Shown: in pieces, positions 48,089 to 59,632 of the stretch
Layout of the letters: each line of letters begins with the position of its first letter
Numbering within the stretch: position 1 is the first letter of the stretch
From: Mangifera indica
Lineage: Eukaryota; Streptophyta; Magnoliopsida; Sapindales; Anacardiaceae
Direction of reading: 5' to 3'
DNA: 64,000 nucleotides
Assembly (NCBI RefSeq): GCF_011075055.1
Contig: NC_058145.1
Span: forward strand, 1,748,887-1,812,886
Translations under genes and position numbers: made by a program
The notes under the pieces: model-generated
What the model was told of the DNA's origin: nothing
Database searches by the model: none
Seen by the model: only the letters and a program-made list of their open reading frames with translations

Positions 48089-48160
48089 GAAGGCACGAGG
48101 TGCGCCTTTATGACCCTCAGAAAAGCCTGGTTGAAATGTCTTCTTCACCAAAACCAAAAA
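48089..48160 (+). other. Orphan exon-like segment
   Basis: 72 bp between a good acceptor (TTTTTGGTGCAG, ending 48088) and a donor (GTAAGG from 48161), in an otherwise gene-free AT-rich area. One frame reads RHEVRLYDPQKSLVEMSSSP, which looks protein-like. No partner exons are seen nearby. It may be a captured or relict exon, or chance. Confidence 0.3.
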
Positions 48161-48604
48161 GTAAGGGTTCTTTATTATAAAGGTGAAATTCCATAATGTC
48201 ATTCATGAGCTTCTATTGTTCCTTAGCTGTAAATGTCTAAGAAAAAGTTGTTTCAATAGGACGTTATTGTTACAATTTTCTACGACTTAGGTGAGGGTAG
48301 TTAATACCAAAAACATATAATAAAACTACGTGAAATATTTTTTCCAGTATTGCCCCTATTGGATGGGTCCCAAATAGAGTTTGGATTAAAGTTTTTTGAT
48401 AATCTATTAAGATAATATATTTAATTTATTAATTATATGATTAACCATTAAATCTAAGGTATGATATGTTTAGTATAATTAATTCAATTTTAAAAAAACT
48501 ATTTGATTTGAATAAGATTATTTGTTATCAAAAAATATTTTTTGAGTATTTATAGTAAAAATTAGATAATATAATATTATATGATTAAATTATTTAAATT
48601 AGAG

Positions 48605-49010
48605 TAATATTATATGTATATAGTTTTGAATATATAATTTAGTATATAAATAATATGTCAACCCAATCATATATATATCCAATTATATACTTAAAATTAT
48701 GTATAGATATTTTTATTATTTAAATTAAAAATAAAATAATATTTTATCATATGTTAATAAATTATTTAAATATTTAATTAAATAATCAAATGCAAATATA
48801 TATAATATTACTCAATATATTATTAATACAAGTCTGATCCTATGTTCAAATCTTTTTTTTTAATAGGTTAAAAAGTAATGTTATATTTATATAATTTGAA
48901 TATATAAATGATATATTATCATATAATTAAGTATTATTTTATTTTTAATTTAAAATTATTTAATTATATAATAATATATGAGTTATATATATAAATTGTG
49001 TAAAAAAAAC
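48605..49010. repeat. Two palindromic MITE copies
   Basis: At about 48605-48720 and 48875-49010: TATATGTATATAG...TATATAATTTAG arms with AATAATATGTCAACCCAATCATATA, and TAATGTTATATTTATATAATTTG arms with ATGATATATTATCATATAATTAAG. Both are diverged. Confidence 0.45.
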
Positions 49011-49404
49011 ATTTTGAAGTGGAGGTATAATTTGATTGAAAATTAAAAGATCTTACTAAATCAATCCATTAGGGACCCATCAATTTATTTAGAGGTGGTT
49101 ATGGAATATGATATTCTTTGAGAATAATAGTGTAATAATGATTGTGACGTTATTGGAAAGGCCAAATCATGGAAGAGTGACTGGACTTTAATTGACAAGT
49201 GTAAATTAATGGTAAAAATAAGTGTTTGATAAACTCATTTGTAGGGACAACAGTCACATGGCAGGAATGATATCTATTATTAACACGTACAGCCTCACCA
49301 AAGTTTCCAGCATTTTTAAATACACAAATATGCCTTGATTAAACGAATTTGGCTGACTTATCACTTCCCATCCAAATTATGAGAAAAAGAAAGACTCTCA
49401 CGAG

Positions 49405-49870
49405 TCGTTTGGTTGTTATTAGAGAAAGATTATCTTTATATTTTACTATTTTTATTATTTTATTTAATTTATTAATAATAAAATATTATATTAAATTAAT
49501 GAGAATATAACTGATAATATAAATAGTAATTTTATTATTATTTTATTTTAAATATTAAAAAATTATTAAAATAATTTTGATTTTATTATAATTATATTTT
49601 GATTTATTAATTCAAGATAAAAATAATTTTATTTTTTAATTAATATAATAAATAATATAAAAATATTTTAGAATAATCATATTCAAAGATATTTAAGTAA
49701 AAAAATATACTAATATTTTTTTATTATATTTAAATAAATGCAATAATTATTTATACATATTAAATTTTATTAAATATAATAATCATTTATATTTAATAGT
49801 CTTTTAAGTAATTTTTTTTAAACTAATTTTTTTAATTTTAGTAATAAAATATTATTCAAATTAAACATTT
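49405..49870. repeat. Harbinger-like MITE, diverged copy
   Basis: Begins near GTCGTTTGGTTGTTATTAGAG and ends near ATTATTCAAATTAAACATT. Interior order (AATAATCATATTCAAAGATATTTAAGTAAA, CAATAATTATTTATACATATTAAATTTTATTAAATATAATAATC) matches the copies at 31037 and 55368. Confidence 0.5.
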
Positions 49871-51400
49871 TTTCATTGTTTAAGATAAAAAGGTAGAGTA
49901 AAATTACATATAAATAAGTTGTATAAATTAAAATATAAGTTTGTAATTGGGTAATGAAATTATTTATTATTTTGTGGAGAGTGGCAACAACATTGTCAGG
50001 TTTGGGTAGACAACAACAACAACAGGGGTGGACAACTGGGAAACTAATTAAAACAACTAAAATTCAAAATCCAATTAAAAAAAATAATCAAACCTTAATA
50101 ATTCCAACAATCCCAACAGCGATCGTAACTAAGTTATTCAAACTAAATTCAAACAATTTTTATTAATAAAAGTGAATAATAATGGGTGGACACATAGAAT
50201 TTTCAAATTTAAAACAGTGGAAAATTATTGTTTGATAAAAGTTCATATGAGAAACAGTCATTTGGTCATTGTATTTCATTCCATCTTTACTTAGTTATAA
50301 AAATAATCCCTTCTCCCTAACTTCATTTTTGAAAATTTGTTTGATATTTGGTGCAAACCTGCAAATGGTAGTTAAATGGTTTTAGAATTAATTGAAATTG
50401 GTACTAAGAGAAATTAATAAGCTAATGATACTTTTGTACCCTTTTATATGACTAGGTGTTACGAAAAATAATAAAATTATGTATATATATAACTTCTAAT
50501 ATATAATTAAATATATGAATAATATATTCAAATTAAAGATAAAATAATGTAATGTTACATTATTCAAATACCTAATTATTAAGATTTTATTCACATAGCA
50601 CCGTCATTTGAAGAATATAGATTATTGAGAAAAAAACAAATATAGATTTATTGAAACCCTGATGGGATGGTTTGAATGATAAAAGAAAAAACTCTATATG
50701 TAAAAAATTATAAGTTTAAGTTTTTTCTAACGATATATAAAAATTAAATTATTTACTTACTTGATTCAGTGGTTATATGATCAATTATTGGATTTGAGAT
50801 TTATCTTATTCAATATGATTGATTCAGTTTTAAAAATGACGATTTAATTCAGATGAGATTTTATTCTACTGAAAAAGAAAAGATTTATTGAGAACCAAAT
50901 GTAAAGTAATTAATTTAAATATTAAACAAAATCACTTGCACAATTAATTATATATGTTTTACGAGTAGCAAAGACAACACACAAATTAATAAAAATAAAT
51001 ATCTCAAATATAAAGGTAATTCCTTTTATATTGCAAATTGTTTTGGTTTGATGATTAAAATTCATTGGAACTAAATAGCAATAAAGTAATGTTATATGAA
51101 TAAAAAATTATGTATTATTATATAATTCGATAATAAAAAATTAAAAATAAAATAATATTTATTTATATAATAATATATTATTATTTATATATAAAATTAT
51201 GTATAAAAAATATACATATAGTAATATCGAGATCTACATTTATTGCTAGATGGGTTGAAAAACACGTTTTTTATTATAAATTTTCTTTTTAAATTTTAAA
51301 CAAAATTATCCCAACCACAGCCAATATCAATTATTATTATATGGTTGTGACATCCCTAAATGTGTAACTTTCTCATTTAAATTTCACCAACGTCATTTTT
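49871..51400. other. Gene-free stretch with two palindromic MITE copies
   Basis: MITE copies lie at about 50470-50605 and 51085-51230. A 70-codon plus-strand frame at 49954-50166 is low-complexity (N, K, T, Q) and not called. Confidence 0.45.
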
Positions 51401-51406
51401 CTCTGC

Positions 51407-51533
51407 ATTTATAACAAGTCCCATTATTACTCCAAGTACTCATTAATTCATCATCCAAAGATCAATTAGAGAGCCAGAAATAAAAATGGCATATCCTCAA
51501 CCGCCTTTCTCGTATAAGGGTTGGGTTCGAACA
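51407..51533 (+). pseudogene. Truncated gene start cut off by a MITE
   Basis: A TATA-like ATTTATAAC (51407-51415) is followed by a leader without ATG and then AAAAATGGCATATCCTCAACC with a start codon at 51486. The frame MAYPQPPFS then runs into repeat sequence from about 51516 and stops within 8 codons. Context, spacing and an A-rich start region look like a genuine promoter and first codons. The rest of the gene is not found after the repeat. Product unknown. Confidence 0.4.
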
Positions 51534-51930
51534 TAGTAAAACTTCAATTTAAATTAATTCAAATTCAATCCAATTTAAAAGGAGTTGAATTTGAATTTAA
51601 CCTAAATTTGATAAGTTTTTTTTTTCATTAGTGTGAGTTTAACTCAATTTAAGAAAAGTCGAGCTTGAATTCAATTACAATATCAAAATAAGTTGAGTTC
51701 AATTCAATATCTTAACTAAGTTAAAATTAATTAAAATGATGTCATTTCGATACATACTGGTTAAAATAAAATTGTTATAGTTAATTCAAATTAAACTTTT
51801 CTAACCTTCTGAGATTGACAAACCGAACATTTATAAACTCAAACTCAAAAATACAAACCTTATAAATTCGAGCTTGAACTCAACTTAAACGAGATCATTT
51901 TGGGTCCATTCCAACCAAACCAACGCGTGA
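51516..51930. repeat. hAT-like MITE copy
   Basis: Left end TAAGGGTTGGGTTCGAACA, right end GGGTCCATTCCAACC, interior with GAGTTGAATTTGAATTTAACC / AGTTGAGTTCAATTC runs and a TTCGATACATACTGGTTAAAAT motif. It keeps the uninterrupted CTGAGATTGACAAACCGAAC segment that fixes the gypsy insertion site in the copy at 16036. Duplications unclear. Confidence 0.5.
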
Positions 51931-52050
51931 CTCAATTTAAATCAGGGTCTACCTTATAGCCCAACAAACTCATAAATGACACATGTATGATATGATTTTA
52001 AAAAATTCCATTTTAATTGTAAAAATAATTTGACAATATTTTTCTAGTAC

Positions 52051-52725
52051 TAGGATAGAAGTGAGCAAAAACCTGGCACAAGCTAAGTCATACAGGTCCC
52101 AAGGGTGAGGCTAGGGATGCTTGGCTTGGTTCAAACTTGAATTTGGGTTGTCAAATTGACGAAAGTCGAAAAATTATATTATTATATTTTAATGTCAAAG
52201 TTATATAATGTCAATTATCTCATAAAATATAAAAATAAGATTTAAAAAATGTAGATATCTTTTTTAAACTTATAGAAATTTTAATCAATTCATACGTTAA
52301 GAGTTTGTAAACTCTTCGAAATCATCAAGCTTAAACATAGTTTGAAAACCAAACTCAACGTATTCAACTCAATATTAATCAAGTTGCGTCCAAACTACTC
52401 ACAAGCAACTCCGGTTATACCTCCAAGTGAACTGAGTCCTGAGAAATGGACAACAGAACCAAACCAGGTCGACTCCCCAGGGCCCGAGACTCTCGAGGCT
52501 GGCCCTCTGAATTAGGACCAAACCGAAGTAGCTACTCTTTTCAATGGACAATTTACGAAAAAAAAAGCCCTTATTCCCAAGAGCTGTCCAAGCCTTATCT
52601 TTAGAAACAAGGCCCGAGCCAGGTCTGTCGCTGAGGACCCAGGCCCATCAGCTGACAGGAACCTAATGACAAGGGCCGGGTTCGTCCGGGCCCATTTGCC
52701 CAGCTCTAATCCATGCTGCTTCTAA
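52051..52725. repeat. Possible TIR element with GC-rich right part
   Basis: Left TAGGATAGAAGTGAGCAAAAACC and inverted right GGATTAGAGCTGGGCAAATGGGCCC look like diverged terminal repeats. The right 300 bp are unusually GC-rich (GGGCCCGAGACTCTCGAGG, GGGCCGGGTTCGTCCGGGCCC). Boundaries are approximate. Confidence 0.35.
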
Positions 52726-52911
52726 TATCTCAGCTCCTGTCATCGTTAAATTTGTACTGCATATCGTCATGCTAACATCTTAATTGCTGACCTGGCGGTA
52801 GTACAGCCACATACAGGGAAAAAAAGTCCGGCAAATACCTAGTTGACATCTCTACCGCACCGTTTACATGGCAATGTTACACTTAAAACAAGATTCTACC
52901 GGAGTTGGGAT

Positions 52912-53333
52912 GGATTTCGGCCCAAAGAGTTAAATCTTTTAATTTGAGTTCTATTCGTATTTTAATTAAATAAATTTAAATTAAATTAAATCAATTTTTG
53001 AAATTAAATTGGCTCAGATTATATCTAGAGAGAATATGAAAATATAAAAAATAAATTTGAAGATAATTTGATAAAGTTCTTACTATGAAAATAATTGAAT
53101 TTTCTACAACTAGAACAAAAGTATATGTCTAAGAAACTACACTAGAACATTCTTCAATCGAATTAAATTCGAGCAAAATTGAACAAAATACTCTTTAGCT
53201 CAAGTTCAACGCTAATTAAAAAATAAATCAAATATTTTTATTCAAGTTCGATTCAAATTTTAATCAAATAAATTTGAGCCGAATTAATTTTTGAAACCGA
53301 GCTGGCTCGGATCATATCCAAGCCTACATTGGA
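52912..53333. repeat. hAT-like MITE copy
   Basis: From about GGGATGGATTTCGGCCC to GGCTCGGATCATATCCAAGCCTACA, with possible flanks CCGGAGTT and TTGGAGTT (6 of 8). It lies directly against the downstream side of the orphan promoter-like block at 53335-53760. Confidence 0.5.
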
Positions 53334-53334
53334 G

Positions 53335-53760
53335 TTAATTTCCGGTTCTGTGCATTGCCCATGGAAAAGATTTAAGCAAAACAATTTCTTGAAAGCCGAT
53401 TAACAGATCAGCTAAAACAGAGAAATAAAATGTGGGGAAGATGATTGTTGAGAAATCAACGGCGGAAAATGAACCACAACTGCCCATCTTCCCCTGGTTA
53501 GTTTTGCAGGGAACTCTTTCGGATACGTAGTGCATTCATCATGGCACAACGCCGATACACACAATCCCTGCTTTAACATTAGAAATACGAAATTACAAAC
53601 GAAATTAATATAAGAAAAAAAAAAAGACTTAGAAACGTAAAGAAATCAGAAAACCTTCTCAAGGTTAGGGTTTCTCCATTACAGTGACGGAGGCGCAGGG
53701 TGTCATATATATAGCGTTTATGGGGAGGAGGGTGCAGAAAATTAGGGTTTTATCAATTGT
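53335..53760 (-). promoter_or_regulatory. Orphan promoter-like block with two telo-boxes
   Basis: Reading the minus strand: AAACCCTAA (53750-53742), a TATA-like CTATATATATG (about 53714-53704), then a second AAACCCTAA (53673-53665), a pyrimidine-rich leader, and a possible acceptor TTAAAGCAG near 53574. AAACCCTAA telo-boxes next to the start site are typical of ribosomal-protein and other translation genes. The only frames downstream are short (66 codons at 53335-53535) and unrecognised, and a MITE begins at 53333. Probably the 5' end of a broken gene. Confidence 0.4.
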
Positions 53761-53805
53761 ATTGAAATCACTTAAATGCCCTTGGAAAAGAGACGGACGA
53801 ACGGG

Positions 53806-54187
53806 TAGGGCTGGATTCGAGCCGAGCCGAGCTCGGCTCGCAGCCAGCTTGGGCTCGGCTCGGTTTTTTTATGACCGGCTCGAGTTCGGCTCGAGCTCGA
53901 CTCGAGCTGACTCGGCTCGGCTCGAGTTCGGCTCGTTTTCTGCTCGGCTCGTTAACGGCTCGGCTCAGCTCGTTTTTCATATCAAAACGACATCGTTTTG
54001 TGTATATATATAAATCAAAACGACGCCGTTTTGAATAAAAAATTAAAAAAAAATTAACCGAGCCAACCCGAGCTAGCTCGGGCTCGGCTCGAGCTCGATC
54101 GAGCCGAGCAGAGCCCGGCTCGTTTCGGGCTCGAACCGAGCCGAGCCGATCTCGAGCCCGAGCTGGCTCGGCTCGAATCCAGCCCTA
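53806..54187. repeat. hAT-like MITE, best-preserved copy
   Basis: 382 bp, GC-rich, TAGGGCTGGATTCGAGC at the left and its near-perfect inverse at the right, flanked on both sides by CGAACGGG (53798-53805 and 54188-54195). The centre holds two AAAACGAC.(T/C)CGTTTTG hairpins. The 8-bp duplication and TAGGG ends point to the hAT superfamily. No coding capacity; overlapping open frames are by-products of the GAGCC/GGCTC repeats. Confidence 0.85.
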
Positions 54188-54304
54188 CGAACGGGGCGTC
54201 GTTGAGAAATTTTAACGGCGCCTTTTATGAGAATTAGTTGATATATTATAATGCTGGTACCTATGGAAGTTTGATTTTGTGTTTTATCATGTATTGGAAT
54301 TTTA

Positions 54305-54478
54305 ATTTTATTAATAAAATTATGTATATTTTATTTTTGATATATAATTTAGATACATAGATGATATATCATTATATAATTAGATAATTATAAATTAAAA
54401 ATAAAATAATATATAATTATACGATAACACATTATTTTTATATTCAAACTATATATGAAAATTGTGTATACATGACAC
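54305..54478. repeat. Palindromic MITE copy
   Basis: AAATTATGTATATTTTATTTTTGATATATAATTTAG left arm, GATGATATATCATTATATAATTAG inner arm, AATTGTGTATACATGACACC right end. Well-kept hairpin. Confidence 0.6.
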
Positions 54479-54683
54479 CTTCTTAAGCATGAATTGATCG
54501 AGTTTACAGTTGGTTAATTTGCTGCTGGTGACCTTTTTTAACTTATAAATTTTCTTTTTATTAATTCTATAGTTAATATAAAAACGTGATTAGAGATAAT
54601 TCTAATAAAATTTTGCTAGTCAAATTGTTATTCAATTTCAATAAATATTATAGATTTAATAAAGGGGTTTTTACTTTGAGCAA

Positions 54684-54850
54684 TGTTACGTGTACAGACC
54701 TTTAGTACACAATTTGAGTATATAAATAATATATTATTATGTGATTAGATAGTATTTTATTTTTAATTCAAAATCATCAAATCACATAATGACATATAAT
54801 TTATATATTTAATTCATATAAAAAATTTGTATGTATAATTTTATTATTTT
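54684..54850. repeat. Palindromic MITE copy
   Basis: AATGTTACGTGTACAGACC and GAGTATATAAATAATATATTATTATGTGATTAG form the left arm; AAATCACATAATGACATATAATTTATATATTTAATTC and TGTATGTATAATTTTATTA form the right arm, around TTTTTAATTCAAAATC. Confidence 0.6.
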
Positions 54851-55364
54851 TTTAGTAAATATAGTATATTTGATAATAGATTTCATTAACATTTCTGGAA
54901 AATGGGTTTAAAAAAAAAATCTTTCTAAAATTTTATGGATAAAAAATTGTTAGTAGTCAAATTTTACAGATAAAGTTAAATTTAAGTTGACAATGAATTT
55001 GTTGGAAAAGTCATTAGAAGATCTAAGAGAGAGGTAGAAGAAAAATAAAAATAATTAAAAAAATAAAAATGTCGTGGTAGAAGATGATTTATTGATGACT
55101 TCTACACATATATTTTTGTATTTTGTAAAGAGTCTCACTATAAATAAAGATTAAATAATACGTTTCATTCAAACTAAAATTTTGGTTATATCATACATTT
55201 AAGATTGATTCAAAGAACTTAAACTCATTTTTTTAAGTTTAAAATTTTTATTTTTTATAAATATTTGTAATTTGTATATTATAATTATTAATTAATTAAT
55301 TATATCATATTATAATTTTTAAAAATATTATAAATAATAAGAGGCCAACCTATAAGTCTAACAC
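54851..55364. other. Gene-free AT-rich stretch
   Basis: No coding signal or recognisable repeat structure. Confidence 0.4.
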
Positions 55365-55367
55365 TTA

Positions 55368-55849
55368 GGGGGCGTTTGGTTTGGGTAATGTTTGATTACT
55401 AAAATAGAAAGATTATCTTGAAGATAGATTACTTAAAAGATTACTAGGTATAAATGATTACTATGTTTGATAAAATTTGATAGGTATAAATAATTATTGT
55501 GTTTGGTTAAAGGTAATAAAAGATTACTAGTAAATTATTTTACTTAAATGCGTTTGAATATAATTATTTTTAAATATTTTTTATATTATTTGTCATATTA
55601 ATTAAAAATAAATTTATTTTTATCTCAAAAAATTAATAAATAATAATTTTTCTATAATAAACTAAAGATTACCTCAGTAATCTTTAAATACCTAAGGTGA
55701 AGGTGGTAATCAGATTACCACCTATATTACCTGCCACGTCAGCATTGGTAATAGAAGATTACTGTAATATTTTATTACTGACAAACCAAACAAGGGAATA
55801 ATAGATAGATTACCAAGGTAATAATAAATTCTCCCAACCAAACGCACCC
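55368..55849. repeat. PIF/Harbinger-like MITE, intact ends
   Basis: 482 bp, GGGGGCGTTTGGTTTGGG at the left and (inverted) GGGTGCGTTTGGTTGGG at the right, flanked by TTA on both sides (55365-55367 and 55850-55852). TTA duplications and these ends are typical of Tourist-like elements. The interior has inverted GATTACT / AGTAATC words. It is the reference for four older copies in the window. Confidence 0.8.
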
Positions 55850-55976
55850 TTAGGCTCACAATCCAATCCTGAAAGACCTATGAGCAGACCCTATTCTGCT
55901 AAAAAATTAGACCAAGTCTTTTTTTCGGATTTTAAGTTGGGCCTTTGTCCAATCTGATCCAATTAACACTTATAGG

Positions 55977-56257
55977 TAGAACTAGATTCGAATCGAATCT
56001 ATTCAAACTCAAACTTAAGTTATCAAATTTTTTAATTAAAAATTTTGTTATAAAATAACATTATTTTGACTAATATATATTAAAATGATGTCATTTTAAT
56101 AACAAAATAGTTAAAAATTCAAGTTCAAAACGAGCTGAGTCTAATTCAAAATGAGTTCGAGCTTAGTTTCAAAGAGCTCAACGAGCTCAAACTCAAACTC
56201 GAATTCTATTATATATAAATAGAGTTGAGCTCAAACTCGAACTGGAATCCAGCACTA
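55977..56257. repeat. hAT-like MITE copy with near-perfect duplication
   Basis: 281 bp, TAGAACTAGATTCGAATCG to GGAATCCAGCACTA, flanked by CTTATAGG and CTTCTAGG (7 of 8). The interior has GAGCTCAAACTCAAACTCG runs and an AAAATGATGTCATTTT hairpin. Confidence 0.75.
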
Positions 56258-56479
56258 CTTCTAGGGGTGTGTGTATTGACAACTAACAGATAATGTTAAT
56301 CCATAAGTGATTGGACAAAATTATGTGACTGCCTTTGAGATTTGACAAAATTATGGGTCATCAATTGTTTGACAAAGTTGAAAAACGTGCTATCTAAAAA
56401 TTGAAGCATCGATGAGAGAAAAGGAAGGAGCCACTACCCCAAAGTTAAGCAGATTCATAATCAAACACCATGGTTTCAT

Positions 56480-57970
56480 CTCTTATATAAAATTTTGTGT
56501 ACGAATAAATTTTATTTATTTATTTATACAAATTAATATTATAACATATGATTAAATAATTTTAAAATAAAAAATAAAAATCACTTATTATCAATAAATC
56601 CATCATTTTTTGCTTAGATTTTTTTTGATCGAACGCTTCCAACTTTGAGACATCTCATCACCTGTATGAGCCCAAAGCACAATCATATTGGTTGGATCCT
56701 CTTGGGTCTTTTCCAACGGTAAAAAAATGAGAAAAAATAATTAAAAAAAGATTAAAAAAGAAAAATATAAAATAATTAAATAAAAACATAATTTGTTTGT
56801 ACTATTAAAAATATAATTGATATCAATAAAATTATGTATATATATTTTTATATATAATTTGAACATATAAATTATATATTATCATGTGATTGAATAATTT
56901 TAAATTAAAAATAAAATAATATTTAATTATATAATAACACATTATTTATGTATTTAAATTATATATAAAAATATATAAATATAACATTGTTTAATCAATA
57001 TAAGGACATTATATATTATACAAAACAAAAAAAAAAACCTCTTTGATAATTAGAACTAATATATGAAACATATGAGTAAAAAAAATAAATTTTCAAACGT
57101 TTAAATAGTTTTAGTAAAATCCCGGGGGGACATAGTTATTTCGCCTGAAAAAACAAGCGGCGCAAAACCAAGCCCGTAGTTAAATCATAAAACTGCGGGT
57201 GTATGGAGAGTTTTTATAATGACAGCCCATAACTGTGACACTTGACCCTCCTTGGACAAGTTGTTAGAATATTTGACCCTCACAAGCCCACCATGTGGCA
57301 GGGTCTGTTGGCTGTTTGGTAATGGACTGGTGCCCACCATTATAAATGCCAATAATGCTTATCATTTTTTAGACAAATTACTGGCGGGTAGGGTTGTCAA
57401 TCAGTAATTTGATTCGGATTTGGTTGATTCAAGTTGAGGCTTATAAAAAAAATTCTTATATTTTTCTGCTTAGGTTGGTTTGCTAAAATTTTTCTCGTGT
57501 CAAGTTTGTTTCGAGCTCATTCTTACTTGGTATGTAATTTTAAAAATATGTAAAAGACTCTCACAGTTGTTTTTATTTGTTTAAAACTTGGTAAATACAA
57601 ATTTTTTCATAATTTGGACTTATCGGGTTTTAAACTAGAATAACTTCTATTTACGTCCAAGCTTAATAATTTGTTAAACAAATTTTTAATCCAAACCCAT
57701 TTAAAACCCGATTTTGTTCTATCCAAAACGGATTTTTCATATTGACAATTAGACCTTAAGTTTGTTTGACCTAAGAAGTTAACATTATGGAAATTGAATA
57801 ACGTATTGTATTATGTATAAAATCCAATTGTATATATTGTATATTATATCATATCAATATGTTTTTTAAAATAATAAAATAATAAAAAATTAATTGATAC
57901 GAAATTATTTTAAAAAATATCACATCATCATTAAAAATTTAAAATTTTGTATACATACTTTTACTATATC
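56480..57970. repeat. AT-rich stretch with palindromic MITE copies
   Basis: Copies lie at about 56825-56990 (clear: TATGTATATATATTTTTATATATAATTTG arm, TATATATTATCATGTGATTG core, AACACATTATTTATGTATTT return) and 57790-57965 (weaker), with a fragment near 56485-56590. A possible foldback with GGGTTGTCAAT / ATTGACAATTAGACC ends spans about 57388-57755. No gene. Confidence 0.45.
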
Positions 57971-59632
57971 ATTATTTCTCTTAAAATGAGTGTCAATTTA
58001 TATTAATAATATATATTGTATTGTATAATATATATACTTTATAATATAAATTTAATATATTTTATATATTATATAATTTTTTATTTATATCATATTATAT
58101 TATACTATGTATATCATATATTTTTTTAAGTACTCATAATTAAAGGTACAAAATATAACCTATCCCAAACAAAAATAATTATATTTATATATATTGTGGG
58201 CATGACGCGCCATACCGTGTTTTGCCATTTTTAACCCGACAAGGCCGGCCCACCGCCCTCTTTGCTTCTAGGTAAAGGGTGTTGCCTTCAAAATAGGTAA
58301 CCAAGTTCAAGATCGGCATGGATGTGTTGTCAGAAACAATAAAAAGTCTTTTTTTTATATTTTAATCCTGTATGAGCTGGCAAAATCTCATTGGTTTGTG
58401 GACAGCGGCCGACAATGTCGATCTTGATCGATTGCAGAAAGCATAATAACCTACTTTACATTCAGGGCCACCAAGATTCCGTCGCCAACAGGAAATTGAT
58501 TATGTGGGCTCAGTATTCCACAGCGTGCTGTGCTGGACCGTTTTAGACCGGAGTCGGTCAATTTAAATTCGATTCCATTTTAAAATATTGAATTTGTTGT
58601 GATCTGAAGTCTCACATCACTCTCGTATAATTCACTGAGCGTGTATATAGACAGGGGCCAGAAGCCATTAACTTAATAGACGCGTTTTAAAGCTGTGAGG
58701 GTCTGAAGCAAAAAACGAATAATATCTGTTGGGTTGTTTATAACAAAATTCATCCCAAATTCGAATTTAACAAGCTACACTTATGTTAATTTAAATTCAT
58801 TTAGATTAAAAATAGTCAAACTTAAATTTTGGTATAAATTAGGCCAAATTTAAATTAAACTCAATTAAAAATTTAACTTAAATGATACCCTATAAATACA
58901 TATTGATTGAAAAAAAATATTATTTTCATTAATTTAAATAATAATTTTTTTGGCTCATAAACCAAATATCTCAATGCCTGAGCTCAACATATAATATTTT
59001 TAAACTTGAAATCAAACTTAAACTTGCTAAAATAAAATTTGTTTGAAACTTATTTGAACCAAACTGACAAACTAGTTCGGATCAATTCAATTTGAATCCA
59101 TATTGGATGGATGGGCAATGAATCTTTGATGTACACATGCGACGCCGTTTAAGAGCAAAAAATTTGGCTTCTTATAGCCATGTCGTTTTTGTAGAGGTGG
59201 GATGTCTGCCACATGGGTTTCCCTATTGTCTATTTTGAGAAATTATTTTTTTTATATTTTATTGATTAATTGATAATAAAATAAATAAGTAATGCTACTG
59301 TAAAGTGAAAGTCTTCTCGCTGTGTTCCGTTAAAAGTCTACACGTGTCTTTTATTAATCTAATAAAAATTACCTAAAATAATATTTGACAGCTAGCTTGA
59401 TGACGTGGATATCTGGAGAGGAAGTCTCCGTAGATAAGGTTGATTTAAAAATAAATAAATAAATAAAAATAAAAAGAAATTGAAGTAAAATCACTCTCAG
59501 GCAACGACCATTACCTACCAGACAGCTCTGCATTTCAAGCTACAGTTAACTCCTCATTTTTCAATCCACTTTTTAAATTCTTCAGTTGCCGTTTCTTTTT
59601 CTCCAAATTTAGCAGCAACACCTTCCACAGAG
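57971..59632. other. Gene-free stretch and remorin upstream region
   Basis: 58540-59100 has worn TTCAATTTAAATTCG / CGGATCAATTCAATTTGAATCC ends of a hAT-like MITE. Close to the remorin, ACACGTGTC (59340-59348) contains a G-box/ABRE core about 290 bp upstream of the start codon; a clear TATA box is not seen. Confidence 0.4.

Noticed and set aside
53684..54013. 109-codon frame through the hAT-like MITE
   Set aside because: Its Arg/Ala/Ser-rich content is produced by the GAGCC/GGCTC repeat; the opposite strand is open for the same reason.
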